Source: Chryseobacterium taiwanense (lineage in GTDB: Bacteria > Bacteroidota > Bacteroidia > Flavobacteriales > Weeksellaceae). Taken from it: DNA of 64,000 nucleotides. The notes below the pieces were generated by a model, which was not told where the DNA came from, did not search any database, and was given only the letters and a program-made list of their open reading frames with translations. Every line of letters begins with the position of its first letter. Position 1 is the first letter of the stretch. Position numbers and translations under genes: made by a program. Below, in pieces: positions 37,462-44,861 of the stretch. The DNA lies in assembly GCF_000813825.1 (NCBI RefSeq), contig NZ_JWTA01000005.1, positions 248,001 through 312,000 of the forward strand, read 5' to 3'.

Positions 37462-37989
37462 ATGAGTGAAGAAAAAGTGATTGTTTTAAAACCTAAAAGG
37501 CCAGATTTCGAGGAAATATATTTTAGTGGAAGTCAGGGAAGTTTGTTTTTTTCATCAACCACGAGAGGAAGAACAGTGACGACGATTGTTGTGGGATTGA
37601 TTTTACTGATTATGTTTTTCTTTAAAGATGATTTTACCAAAGAAAAATTTGGAATTTTATACTTTGCAAGCTTTTTGTTTTTGCTGTGTGCGGTTTTTCT
37701 TTCAGTAAGTATTAATAAAGTTTCACGATGGAAAAAACAGGTGAATCGTTATTTGACCAAACTTGAAAACTGTAAGATTTATGAAATTACGTTCGACCAA
37801 AATTTCTTTACAGTCAATATTGATGATGAAAAAGAAACCAGCGAATGGAAAGATTTCGAATATTTCGATAGCAACAATGAGTTTATTACCGTTGAAGGAA
37901 AATACAGTTATATGTTCCCCAGAAAATCGATGAGTGAGAAAGATTATAATATTTTAAAACAGGTTTTAAAGCAAAATATCAAGGAATAA
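37462..37989 (+). CDS. Small membrane protein with YcxB-like domain
   Basis: This is a 175-residue protein. A cytoplasmic N-terminal strand region (VLKPKRPDFEEIYFSG) precedes two adjacent transmembrane helices at about 40-56 and 63-84. The C-terminal half has short beta strands and an IYEITFDQNFFTV...TSEWKDFEYFDSN pattern, as in YcxB-like or PH-like domains next to membrane hairpins. The family has no settled function. The gene stands alone, with a 120-bp gap from cbpM and a strong terminator behind it. Confidence 0.7.
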   Translation: MSEEKVIVLKPKRPDFEEIYFSGSQGSLFFSSTTRGRTVTTIVVGLILLIMFFFKDDFTKEKFGILYFASFLFLLCAVFLSVSINKVSRWKKQVNRYLTKLENCKIYEITFDQNFFTVNIDDEKETSEWKDFEYFDSNNEFITVEGKYSYMFPRKSMSEKDYNILKQVLKQNIKE

Positions 37990-37992
37990 ATA

Positions 37993-38024
37993 AAAAACTC
38001 AGAGCAAAATACTCTGAGTTTTAT
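37993..38024. terminator. Bidirectional rho-independent terminator
   Basis: AAAACTCAGAG pairs with CTCTGAGTTTT (arms near 37994-38004 and 38012-38022). It separates the YcxB-like gene from the convergent PLP-enzyme gene. Confidence 0.87.
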
Positions 38025-38043
38025 TTTTATAATGAAAAGTTGA

Positions 38044-39027
38044 TTAATCTAACCAACCCATTTCTTTCATCCATTCGTCGTTGTAGATCTTTCCAACGTA
38101 TCTTGAACCGTGATCGTGAAGAAGAACAACGATAACATCATCTTTTGTAAACTGATCTTTCATCTGAACCAAAGAAGCAATGGCACTTCCTGCAGAATAT
38201 CCACAGAAGATCCCTTCTTCTTTAGCTAGTTTTCTAGCGTACACAGCTCCATCTTTATCTGTTACTTTTTCAAAGTGATCAATCACAGACATATCATAGT
38301 TTTCAGGAAGAATATCTTCACCAATTCCTTCTGTGATGTATGTATAAGCATTTCCTAAATTAACTTCTCCAGTTTCGTGAATTTCTTTTAAGATTGAACC
38401 GTATGTGTCAACACCAATTACTTTAATATCAGCATTTTTTTCTTTGAAGAATTTTCCACAACCTGTAATGGTACCTCCTGTTCCGGCTCCTACTACAAAA
38501 TGAGTTAGTTTTCCTTCTGTTTGTTCCCAGATTTCAGGAGCTGTAGACTCGTAATGAGCCGCTCTGTTCGATAAATTATCATATTGATTTACGTACCATC
38601 CGTTTTCCGTTTCCTTAGCCAATCTCTTTGAAACTGAATAATAAGAACGAGGATCTGTAGGTTTTACGTCTGTAGGACAAACGATAACTTCAGCTCCAAC
38701 AGCACGAAGGATGTCACATTTTTCTTTTGATTGTTTAGAATTGGTTACAAAAATACATTTGTACCCTTTGATGATTGCAGCAAGAGCTAATCCCATCCCT
38801 GTATTTCCGGAAGTTCCTTCAATGATGGTTCCTCCAGGTTTTAATCTTCCGTCTTTTTCTGCGTCTTCAATCATTTTAAGAGCCATTCTGTCTTTTACAG
38901 AATTTCCGGGATTGAAAGTCTCAACTTTTGCTAAAACTAATGCCGGAAAATCTTCCCCTAAAACTTTGTTAAGCTTTACTAATGGTGTATTTCCTATAGT
39001 TTCAAGAATATTTTTTGCGTATTTCAT
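38044..39027 (-). CDS. Cystathionine beta-synthase-like PLP enzyme (cysteine synthase family)
   Basis: This is a 327-residue fold-type II PLP enzyme. The N terminus ILETIGNTPLVKLNKV and Schiff-base lysine in NSVKDRMALKM are shared by all cysteine synthases; TSGNTG binds substrate and GTGGTITG the phosphate. The later segments DPRSYYSVSKRLAKE, NQYDNLSNRAAHYEST and LLHDHGSRY are closer to eukaryotic-type cystathionine beta-synthase cores than to CysK or CysM. The regulatory CBS domains are absent. It may make cystathionine from serine and homocysteine, or cysteine from O-acetylserine; the sequence alone does not settle this. A TATCTTTG -7 motif lies at 39047-39054. Confidence 0.85.
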   Translation of the reverse strand: MKYAKNILETIGNTPLVKLNKVLGEDFPALVLAKVETFNPGNSVKDRMALKMIEDAEKDGRLKPGGTIIEGTSGNTGMGLALAAIIKGYKCIFVTNSKQSKEKCDILRAVGAEVIVCPTDVKPTDPRSYYSVSKRLAKETENGWYVNQYDNLSNRAAHYESTAPEIWEQTEGKLTHFVVGAGTGGTITGCGKFFKEKNADIKVIGVDTYGSILKEIHETGEVNLGNAYTYITEGIGEDILPENYDMSVIDHFEKVTDKDGAVYARKLAKEEGIFCGYSAGSAIASLVQMKDQFTKDDVIVVLLHDHGSRYVGKIYNDEWMKEMGWLD

Positions 39028-39046
39028 AAATGTCTTATAAGCCTTG

Positions 39047-39054
39047 CAAAGATA
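39047..39054 (-). promoter_or_regulatory. Putative -7 promoter motif of the CBS-like gene
   Basis: Reads TATCTTTG on the minus strand, 19 bp before the start codon at 39027. Full TAnnTTTG match. Confidence 0.5.
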
Positions 39055-39149
39055 AGGTTTTTAAATGTTATCCAGATGAATATAAAGTTATGGAATAATG
39101 AATGAGTGAGAGTCAATCATTATTAAAAATGCAGAATTTACAACAACAA

Positions 39150-40379
39150 TTAGTTGTATTTAATTACTTTAACAGGCGAAATTTTACTGATTAAATAACT
39201 AGGAATAATTAAAGCCAATCCGGAAATAAATAAAATCCCTACAGAAATAGATATAATAGCAAGCGGGTTCAAATCAACAGGAACAGTACTTACATAATAG
39301 TTTTCAGGGTTAAGCTTGATCACACCAAAAAACTTCTGAATTAAAATCAGTCCAAGACCAATTGCATTTCCATACAAAAGCCCAGGAATCATAATAATTA
39401 AGGTGTAATTAATAAAAGTCGCTCTGATCTGAGAATTACTTGCTCCCAAAGTTTTAAGCAAACCAATCGAGTTTGTTCTTTCAATGATAAGAATTAAAAG
39501 AACCATAATGATATTGATAATTACTACGATCAACATGATGATGATGATAAGAGCAATATTGGTATCGTAAATACTAATCCAATCAGTGATTTGAGGGAAT
39601 TTCTCCGTTGCTTTCTCAGCGTAATTTTTGTACCCGATTAATTTCTCAATTTCAGGATAATCTTTGTCGATATCATTTACATCTTTCAGGAAAATATCGA
39701 TTCCGCCAACTTCATCAGGTTTCATATCCTGAATTTTTCTTACATGATTGATTCCTCCAATAACGAATTGTTCATCAATCATTTTAATGTCGGTTTTATA
39801 AATCCCTACAACTTCAAATTTTCTGTAAATTGGTTTTTGATCAACCTTAGAAAATATGGTAACAATACTGTCTTTCAGCTTCAAATGAAGATCATTGGCA
39901 ATTTTTTGTGAAATAGTGACTCCATGATTGTAGCCTACTTCGGTTACGATAGGAGTACGTCCTTCAATCAAGAATTTTTTGAAACGTAAACTGTCAAAAT
40001 CCTTTCCGATTCCTTTAAAAATAATTCCGGCGAAGTTATGTTCATTACGCATAATTCCTGTCACGGTAGCATATTTTTGTATACTTGCCACGTCAGGAAG
40101 ATCCTTTATTTTTTGAAGTTCCAATCCCTGATTGTCAAGAATTGAAGTGTTGTAAGATGAGTTGGATTTTGTGGACTTTATCGTAATGTGCCCACTGAAA
40201 TCCGCCAGTCTTTCCTTGATTGCTTTCTTAGAACCAAAACCTGTAGAAACTGTAATTAAAGAGACAATAATCCCCAAAGCTACAGAGAGTCTGCCAATGA
40301 AGATGATAATCCTCGAGAGATTATTTTTGTTATCTTTGGAAAACGCTATTTTTCTAGAGAAATATAAAGGAAATTTCAA
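39150..40379 (-). CDS. LolC/LolE-like ABC transporter permease (FtsX family)
   Basis: This is a membrane protein of about 410 residues from the TTG at 40379, giving MKFPLYFSRKIAF; the frame stays open to a TTG at 40448 with an unlikely Lys/Ile-rich leader. A first transmembrane helix at about 27-50 (FIGRLSVALGIIVSLITVSTGFG) precedes a large periplasmic domain. Three C-terminal helices follow, with ERTNSIGLLKTLGASNSQI, the coupling-helix signature of FtsX/LolC/LolE permeases. In flavobacteria these proteins move lipoproteins from the inner membrane with a LolD ATPase, which is not in the window. Its 5' end abuts or overlaps that of the divergent muramidase gene. Confidence 0.85.
   Translation of the reverse strand: MKFPLYFSRKIAFSKDNKNNLSRIIIFIGRLSVALGIIVSLITVSTGFGSKKAIKERLADFSGHITIKSTKSNSSYNTSILDNQGLELQKIKDLPDVASIQKYATVTGIMRNEHNFAGIIFKGIGKDFDSLRFKKFLIEGRTPIVTEVGYNHGVTISQKIANDLHLKLKDSIVTIFSKVDQKPIYRKFEVVGIYKTDIKMIDEQFVIGGINHVRKIQDMKPDEVGGIDIFLKDVNDIDKDYPEIEKLIGYKNYAEKATEKFPQITDWISIYDTNIALIIIIMLIVVIINIIMVLLILIIERTNSIGLLKTLGASNSQIRATFINYTLIIMIPGLLYGNAIGLGLILIQKFFGVIKLNPENYYVSTVPVDLNPLAIISISVGILFISGLALIIPSYLISKISPVKVIKYN
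40331..40338 (+). promoter_or_regulatory. Putative -7 promoter motif of the muramidase gene inside the permease gene
   Basis: TATCTTTG is a full TAnnTTTG match 45 bp before the ATG at 40384. It lies within the 5' part of the divergent permease coding sequence. No clear -33 TTG was found. Confidence 0.45.
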
Positions 40380-40383
40380 GCTT

Positions 40384-41580
40384 ATGAATTTAGATTTCAA
40401 AATTAAAAATTTACTTCTTATTTGCCTAATTTTTTTAGGAGTATTCAATCAATATTCTTCTCAGACTCAAGATAAGATTGATTTCAGAACCGGAGCCGAC
40501 CAGCCGGAACTTTATCTTCCGTTGTTAAAAAACAAAACAATCGGAGTTGTTACGAATCAGACGGGTCTTATGAGTGATAGAACGCATTTAGTGGATTTTT
40601 TAGTTAAAAATGGTGTTAAAATTCAGTCAATTTTCGCTCCCGAACATGGTTTTAGAGGAGATGCGGATGCAGGTGAAAAGGTGAAAAATGGAGTAGATGT
40701 GAAAACAGGAATCCCAATCGTCTCTTTATATGGAAACAATAAAAAACCTAAACCGGAACAATTGAAAGGGATTGATATTGTCGTTTTTGATATTCAGGAT
40801 GTTGGAGTGAGATTTTACACCTATATTTCAACGCTGACTTATTTAATGGAAGCAGGAGCAGAAAATAATGTGGAAATTATGGTTTTAGATAGACCTAATC
40901 CACATGATGGCTATACAGACGGTCCTGTTTTAAAGAAAAAATGGGCAAGTTTTGTAGGAATGCATGAAGTTCCTGTTGTGTATGGTTTAACGATAGGAGA
41001 ATATGGAAAAATGGTGAATGGTGAAAAATGGTTGAAAAATGAAGTCCAGGCAAAATATTCTGTGATTCCGATGAAAAATTATCATAAAAAGCTACGTTAT
41101 CCTATTTTAGATAAGCCTTCACCGAATTTGCCGAATGATAAAGCTATTAATCTATATCCAAGTTTATGCTTTTTTGAGGGAACACAGGTTTCTGTGGGAA
41201 GAGGTACAGATTTGCCGTTTCAGATTTATGGTTCACCTTGGACAACAAGTCTACCATATCAATTTACTCCAAAGCCTAATTTGGGAGCAAAAGATCCATT
41301 TTTAAACGGGAAATTATGCTATGGTGAAAATCTTTCGGATTATAAAACTGATTTAAGAGAATTGAATTTAGAATGGGTAATTAAAGCGTACCAAAATTAT
41401 AATAACCCTCAATTAGATTTTTTCCTGAAAAATTTATGGTTTGATACTTTAGCAGGAACTAATAAGTTGAGAAAACAAATTATAGCAGGGAAATCAGTTC
41501 AGGAAATCAGGGAATCTTGGAAATCTGATCTGGAAGATTTTGAAAAGATAAGAGGTAAGTATATTCTTTATGAAAACTAA
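40384..41580 (+). CDS. namZ: DUF1343 exo-beta-N-acetylmuramidase (NamZ-like)
   Basis: The ATG at 40384 opens a signal peptide (MNLDFKIKNLLLICLIFLGV, cleavage near YSSQ). The frame extends 222 bp further up, but that part is antisense to the permease gene. The mature 370 or so residues have NKTIGVVTNQTGLMSDRTHLV, FAPEHGFRGDADAGEKV, FDIQDVGVRFYTYISTL and DRPNPHDGYTDGPVL, the pattern of the DUF1343 family. Members were shown to be exo-N-acetylmuramidases (GH171) that trim muropeptide sugars in the periplasm. Here it probably serves peptidoglycan recycling. A strong bidirectional terminator follows. Confidence 0.88.
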   Translation: MNLDFKIKNLLLICLIFLGVFNQYSSQTQDKIDFRTGADQPELYLPLLKNKTIGVVTNQTGLMSDRTHLVDFLVKNGVKIQSIFAPEHGFRGDADAGEKVKNGVDVKTGIPIVSLYGNNKKPKPEQLKGIDIVVFDIQDVGVRFYTYISTLTYLMEAGAENNVEIMVLDRPNPHDGYTDGPVLKKKWASFVGMHEVPVVYGLTIGEYGKMVNGEKWLKNEVQAKYSVIPMKNYHKKLRYPILDKPSPNLPNDKAINLYPSLCFFEGTQVSVGRGTDLPFQIYGSPWTTSLPYQFTPKPNLGAKDPFLNGKLCYGENLSDYKTDLRELNLEWVIKAYQNYNNPQLDFFLKNLWFDTLAGTNKLRKQIIAGKSVQEIRESWKSDLEDFEKIRGKYILYEN

Positions 41581-41592
41581 TTTGCCTTAAAT

Positions 41593-41631
41593 AAAAAGAG
41601 TCCATTGTCATTTTACAATGGACTCTTTTTT
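41593..41631. terminator. Bidirectional rho-independent terminator
   Basis: A 16-bp perfect stem pairs AAAAAGAGTCCATTGT at 41593-41608 with ACAATGGACTCTTTTT at 41615-41630, with T residues on both strands. It separates convergent units. Confidence 0.93.
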
Positions 41632-41634
41632 ATT

Positions 41635-41841
41635 TTAATCAAAATTTTGAGGCGGGTTTTTATCGTTTTTGCCTTTATTCATAATAAAAAGACCAACCGT
41701 TAATCCTATTACTCCTGCTGCTGCAGTCATTAATGCTCTCTCCATTTTATCTGCTTCTTCATTTCCTAAGTAATTCATTAAAAATAAAATTGCAAAGGTG
41801 AAAACACAAACCAGAATATGATTTCTTCCGAATAATTTCAT
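41635..41841 (-). CDS. Small two-helix membrane protein
   Basis: This is a 68-residue protein. Two hydrophobic segments (about 8-24, ILVCVFTFAILFLMNYL, and 39-54, TAAAGVIGLTVGLFIM) are joined by a charged turn (NEEADKMER). The tail is short, polar and basic to neutral. There are no recognised motifs. It starts 5 bp after the DUF3575 gene ends and is the last gene of a three-gene minus-strand unit, so it is probably cotranscribed with it. It is judged real because of this position and its regular membrane hairpin. Confidence 0.6.
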   Translation of the reverse strand: MKLFGRNHILVCVFTFAILFLMNYLGNEEADKMERALMTAAAGVIGLTVGLFIMNKGKNDKNPPQNFD

Positions 41842-41846
41842 AGAGA

Positions 41847-42491
41847 TTATTTTAATTGATAAGAGATCATTACACCTCCACGGTAGGGGATTATCTCACC
41901 ACTACGGTTATATCCATTGGCGCTGTCATATCTTTCTCCGGTTCCGCGTACATATCCTTTATAGAAATCTTGAGAATTTCCAATTCCTGCAAAAATATCC
42001 ATATTCCAGTTGTCAGCTAATCTAAATTGGTATCCTCCTTCTATACCAAATAGAATAGAGTAGCCTTTTTGGTAAAGCTGAGAATTGATATATTGACTAG
42101 GAACTCCTAGTTGGGCATCTACATAGATATTGTTATTCCAATAAGATGGTTTTTGAATGGTATAAATGCCCGCTGAGATATTAGCTCCTATATGCCATCC
42201 TTTGAAGGCTTCTTTGAAATAGTATCTCCCCTCAATAGTTCCCATGTAAATTTGAGCTTCATGCCCAGCAAAGGATTTCCATGGAGAAATTAAAACATCA
42301 CTTTGTATTGTAAACTTTTTATTAATTTGATGTTCTATTCCTGCGTTAATAATGCCAATTGGAAGAAGTAATGCATTTCCTTTTATGTATACTTTTTTTT
42401 CAGATTTTTCTTGAGAAGTCTCTGTTGTTTGTGCGCTTATTGTATTTAATGCAAATAATCCCAATAAGGATAATAAAATTTTATTTTTCAA
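41847..42491 (-). CDS. DUF3575 family outer-membrane beta-barrel protein
   Basis: This is a 214-residue protein with a signal peptide ending ISAQ. The mature part has alternating hydrophobic/aromatic strands (VYIKGNALLLPIGIINAGIEH, IYMGTIEGRYYF, GYSILFGIEGGYQF) and ends in a barrel-closing strand with terminal GVMISYQLK. The pattern matches the DUF3575 family of small outer-membrane barrels in Bacteroidota, whose members include putative fimbrial or envelope maintenance proteins. A function cannot be assigned. It follows the thioredoxin-like gene by 7 bp and precedes the small membrane protein by 5 bp. Confidence 0.8.
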   Translation of the reverse strand: MKNKILLSLLGLFALNTISAQTTETSQEKSEKKVYIKGNALLLPIGIINAGIEHQINKKFTIQSDVLISPWKSFAGHEAQIYMGTIEGRYYFKEAFKGWHIGANISAGIYTIQKPSYWNNNIYVDAQLGVPSQYINSQLYQKGYSILFGIEGGYQFRLADNWNMDIFAGIGNSQDFYKGYVRGTGERYDSANGYNRSGEIIPYRGGVMISYQLK

Positions 42492-42498
42492 TGCTCTA

Positions 42499-43680
42499 CT
42501 ATTTGATTTGTTTTAGTAATTCTTCTGCAAGACTGGCGTCTTTATTATTTTGAACAGCAATATTTCTGGACATTTCAGCAAAGTTCTTAGCTATTTCTTT
42601 GTTTCCGGTTAAGAAATAAATTTTAGCTAGAATATAGGTATTTTCAGAAGTCTCACCACGCATTACAGATTGTTCTGCCCATTCAGCTGCTTTTTTTAGA
42701 GATGAGGTGTTTTTTATATGTTCCGAAAAAATCCAAGCTGCTTTTAAAAGTTCATTCGGTTCAAATGAATCTGTTTTTTTATAGTACTCTAAAGCTGTCT
42801 TTTCGTATTCAGGGAAGTTGGCGTTTTGTTCGTAATAAGCCAGTTTGGTTTGATTTAACTTTATTTGTGCCTCTTCTTTACCCACTAAAGGTTCAGCGGT
42901 TTTAATGAAATAGTCCTCATTGATCTTTTTATTTTTCTCATCAATGGATTGTGCTACAACTTTGGACAAGATTAGCTGATGATCGAAATCCGAATATGAA
43001 TTTTCCGGTAAGAACTTAATGATTTCTGACTTTCTTGAAACAAAAGTTTTATAATTAGGATCTTCTGTAGATTTTAAAAAGTACAATAAATATCCAATTT
43101 CATCTTTGGAGAACTCTTCTGTCTTATTTTTATTTTCAAAATATCTTTCGGAAGCTTTTTTAGCAAATTCAAAATCAGAAGTTGAATTGAGTTTGATAAT
43201 GTTGATTAGAAATTCCGGATCTTTTTCTCCTTTGGCAAATCGTTCCTTTAAAGATCCTTTAGCATTTTTGGGTGAATTGACGTCTTGTGCCATAAGCAAA
43301 AACATTCCTTCTTCCATATAGCCATAGTTTTGAGAAACCAATTCTCCTTCACCATTTAAGAAAAGATAAGTAGGGTATGAGCGAACTCCGAATTTTGCAG
43401 CAATTTCTCTTCCTTCTCCCTTTTCCATGTCAATTCGGGCATTGACGAAATTTTTGTTGAAAAAATCACCAACGGATTTTTTAACAAAAGTATTTTTTTC
43501 CATCATTTTACAAGGGCCACACCAAGAAGCGTAAGCATCTATGAAAACCAATTTTTTTTCTTTTTTTGCTTTTGCCACTAAATCTTTAAAAGGAATATCC
43601 TGAAATTGAATTCCATCCTGAGCGAAGGTGAAAAGAGAAATTAATATGAATAACCCGGAAACGATACTTTTCATTTTCAA
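42499..43680 (-). CDS. Exported thioredoxin-fold protein with helical C-terminal half
   Basis: This is a 393-residue protein. The signal peptide (MKMKSIVSGLFILI, cleavage after TFAQ) is followed at about 22-150 by a thioredoxin domain with the redox pair Cys54-Gly-Pro-Cys57 and the cis-proline loop VRSYPTYLFL. Residues of about 160-393 are helical with Ala/Glu/Lys-rich, TPR-like repeats. The layout fits periplasmic DUF255- or TlpA-like disulfide reductases of Bacteroidota. It would reduce or form disulfides in envelope proteins. It is the first gene of the unit with the DUF3575 barrel, suggesting a shared envelope role. Confidence 0.85.
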   Translation of the reverse strand: MKMKSIVSGLFILISLFTFAQDGIQFQDIPFKDLVAKAKKEKKLVFIDAYASWCGPCKMMEKNTFVKKSVGDFFNKNFVNARIDMEKGEGREIAAKFGVRSYPTYLFLNGEGELVSQNYGYMEEGMFLLMAQDVNSPKNAKGSLKERFAKGEKDPEFLINIIKLNSTSDFEFAKKASERYFENKNKTEEFSKDEIGYLLYFLKSTEDPNYKTFVSRKSEIIKFLPENSYSDFDHQLILSKVVAQSIDEKNKKINEDYFIKTAEPLVGKEEAQIKLNQTKLAYYEQNANFPEYEKTALEYYKKTDSFEPNELLKAAWIFSEHIKNTSSLKKAAEWAEQSVMRGETSENTYILAKIYFLTGNKEIAKNFAEMSRNIAVQNNKDASLAEELLKQIK

Positions 43681-43743
43681 TTAGAAATTTAAAAAAGCGA
43701 AGATACTTATTTTAAATGAATGTAAATTGTGCTGAAAACAAAA

Positions 43744-43769
43744 AAAACCATCTCAATCGAGATGGTTTT
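43744..43769 (-). terminator. Terminator of tRNA-Phe copy 1
   Basis: AAAACCATCTC at 43744-43754 pairs with GAGATGGTTTT at 43759-43769 around AATC. On the minus strand it follows the tRNA 3' end directly and ends in T residues. Confidence 0.85.
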
Positions 43770-43848
43770 AAGTGGTTTCTCCAGGAATCGAACCAGGGAC
43801 ACATGGATTTTCAATCCATTGCTCTACCAACTGAGCTAAGAAACCATT
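43770..43848. repeat. 79-bp direct repeat, left copy (spans tRNA-Phe)
   Basis: The sequence from AAGTGG through the whole tRNA to CCATT is identical to 56906-56984. Similarity drops abruptly outside it, although both copies have a hairpin terminator on one side and a similar promoter on the other. The two copies lie 13.1 kb apart in the same orientation. Confidence 0.85.
43773..43845 (-). tRNA. tRNA-Phe (anticodon GAA), copy 1
   Basis: This is a 73-nt cloverleaf on the minus strand. Acceptor GGTTTCT pairs with AGAAACC plus discriminator A. The anticodon stem ATGGA/TCCAT has loop TTGAAAA, giving GAA. The T-arm has GGTTCGATTCC. The CCA end is not encoded. It is identical to the copy at 56909. 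Together they flank the T6SS cargo island. A textbook Bacteroidota promoter (TTG, 20 bp, TACTTTTG) lies upstream at 43875-43905, and a terminator is attached at the 3' end. Confidence 0.95.
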
Positions 43849-43874
43849 GGGTTTACTTCTTTTTTGAAGTGGTG

Positions 43875-43905
43875 CAAAAGTATAACATTTTGTAATACCA
43901 TGCAA
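43875..43905 (-). promoter_or_regulatory. Promoter of tRNA-Phe copy 1
   Basis: On the minus strand TTG (43903-43905) is followed after exactly 20 bp by TACTTTTG (43875-43882), 29 bp upstream of the tRNA. This is a full match to the Bacteroidota -33/-7 consensus, and copy 2 has the same arrangement. Confidence 0.8.
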
Positions 43906-44277
43906 GTTTTGGAAAGAATTTTATTTAAAAAAATATATTAGTAAACTTTTTTTTATTTCAATTTGCTGATGTTCAGTTTCTTTTATGGACTTACTTTTTT
44001 TCTGCATATTTTTATTCTTACCTGGGTTTTCAACCAGAATTGTTATAATGGATTGACATTAAAATAAGTTGTCGCAATACTGTTAATTTTCTCTTTTAAG
44101 CATAAAACTTTTGAAACTATCTTTATTAAGTACTTGATTGGTAATATTTGTTTGCCTGATGATTGTTAGTAGTAGAATTACGACACTTTTTAAAATTCAA
44201 TGGAAAATTTCATTTTTATCTATAATTACATCTATATTTGGTGATATAGAAAAACAACCAATCATAATTTATAAATC
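43906..44277. other. AT-rich intergenic region upstream of tssD
   Basis: I found no gene of convincing composition in this stretch. It contains the region beyond the tRNA-Phe promoter and, at its right end, the palindrome-overlapped tssD promoter motif. There are no obvious integrase or IS remnants. Confidence 0.6.
44231..44250 (+). promoter_or_regulatory. Putative tssD promoter with overlapping 7-bp palindrome
   Basis: TCTATAT (44231-44237) and ATATAGA (44244-44250) are perfect inverted repeats separated by TTGGTG. The -7 motif TATATTTG (44233-44240) lies inside the palindrome, 37 bp before the tssD start. Binding of a regulator here would block or shape transcription of the whole island, which is an inference. 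Confidence 0.5.
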
Positions 44278-44682
44278 ATGGCAGAGAAAAATTCAAGGGG
44301 AATTTTAAAATTTAACAATGGTGAAGGTCAAAAAGTCTTAAAATTAAATTATACAGTGTCCAGATCTACGGACGTATCAGGACGTGTGTCATCGGATCCA
44401 TCTAATGCTCTTATCAAAATAACTGTAGAAGCCACAGAAAAATCGGACATTTTGGAAAGCTTTCTGAATGGGAAGTATAAGCCTACCGTAGGTGAAATTA
44501 CGTTCAATAAATCTCACGAAGAGGGAACTTTGACCACTTTGAAATGGAATAATGGATATGTGATTCAACATGAAGTGGATTTCGATGCTGTAGATAATAA
44601 CAGCATGTACATCACTTTTATTGTAAGTGCAGAACAGATTGATTTAGGCAATTCTTCTTACGATGGAGCATGGCCTTCCTAA
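44278..44682 (+). CDS. tssD: T6SS tube protein TssD (Bacteroidota Hcp-like)
   Basis: This is a 134-residue protein without signal peptide. The beta-rich sequence (GILKFNNGEGQKVLKLNYTV, TVEATEKSDILESFLNG, GTLTTLKWNNGYVIQHEVDF) matches the TssD family, the Bacteroidota counterpart of Hcp that stacks as hexamers to form the inner tube of subtype iii type VI systems. It is the first gene of the island and 179 bp upstream of vgrG. In Bacteroidota several TssD copies often occur, some beside effectors as carriers, and this one may be such a cargo-linked copy, since no sheath or baseplate genes are nearby. Confidence 0.85.
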   Translation: MAEKNSRGILKFNNGEGQKVLKLNYTVSRSTDVSGRVSSDPSNALIKITVEATEKSDILESFLNGKYKPTVGEITFNKSHEEGTLTTLKWNNGYVIQHEVDFDAVDNNSMYITFIVSAEQIDLGNSSYDGAWPS

Positions 44683-44861
44683 ATACTGATTAAATTTAAA
44701 TATAAAATAGAATTGTATTTCTGTTTTAAGAGGATTGGTTTTGTTTCCATTACCTGCTTTGCCAAACTGTTCTAACAGATTATGCGCAGGAAGGGCGTTT
44801 TGCCTTAAAGTGATGATTTATTTTTAAGAAATTAAAAACTAAAAAAACACTCTACATCATT

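Noticed and set aside
40162..40383. N-terminal extension of the muramidase (74 residues)
   Set aside because: It is antisense to the permease gene and would put a signal peptide in the interior of the protein; the ATG at 40384 fits an exported enzyme.
44683..44861. Weak GGC-GTTTT-GCC hairpin between tssD and vgrG as an attenuator
   Set aside because: The stem is only 3-4 bp and there is no T-run; it may be chance, although reduced vgrG relative to tssD would make sense.
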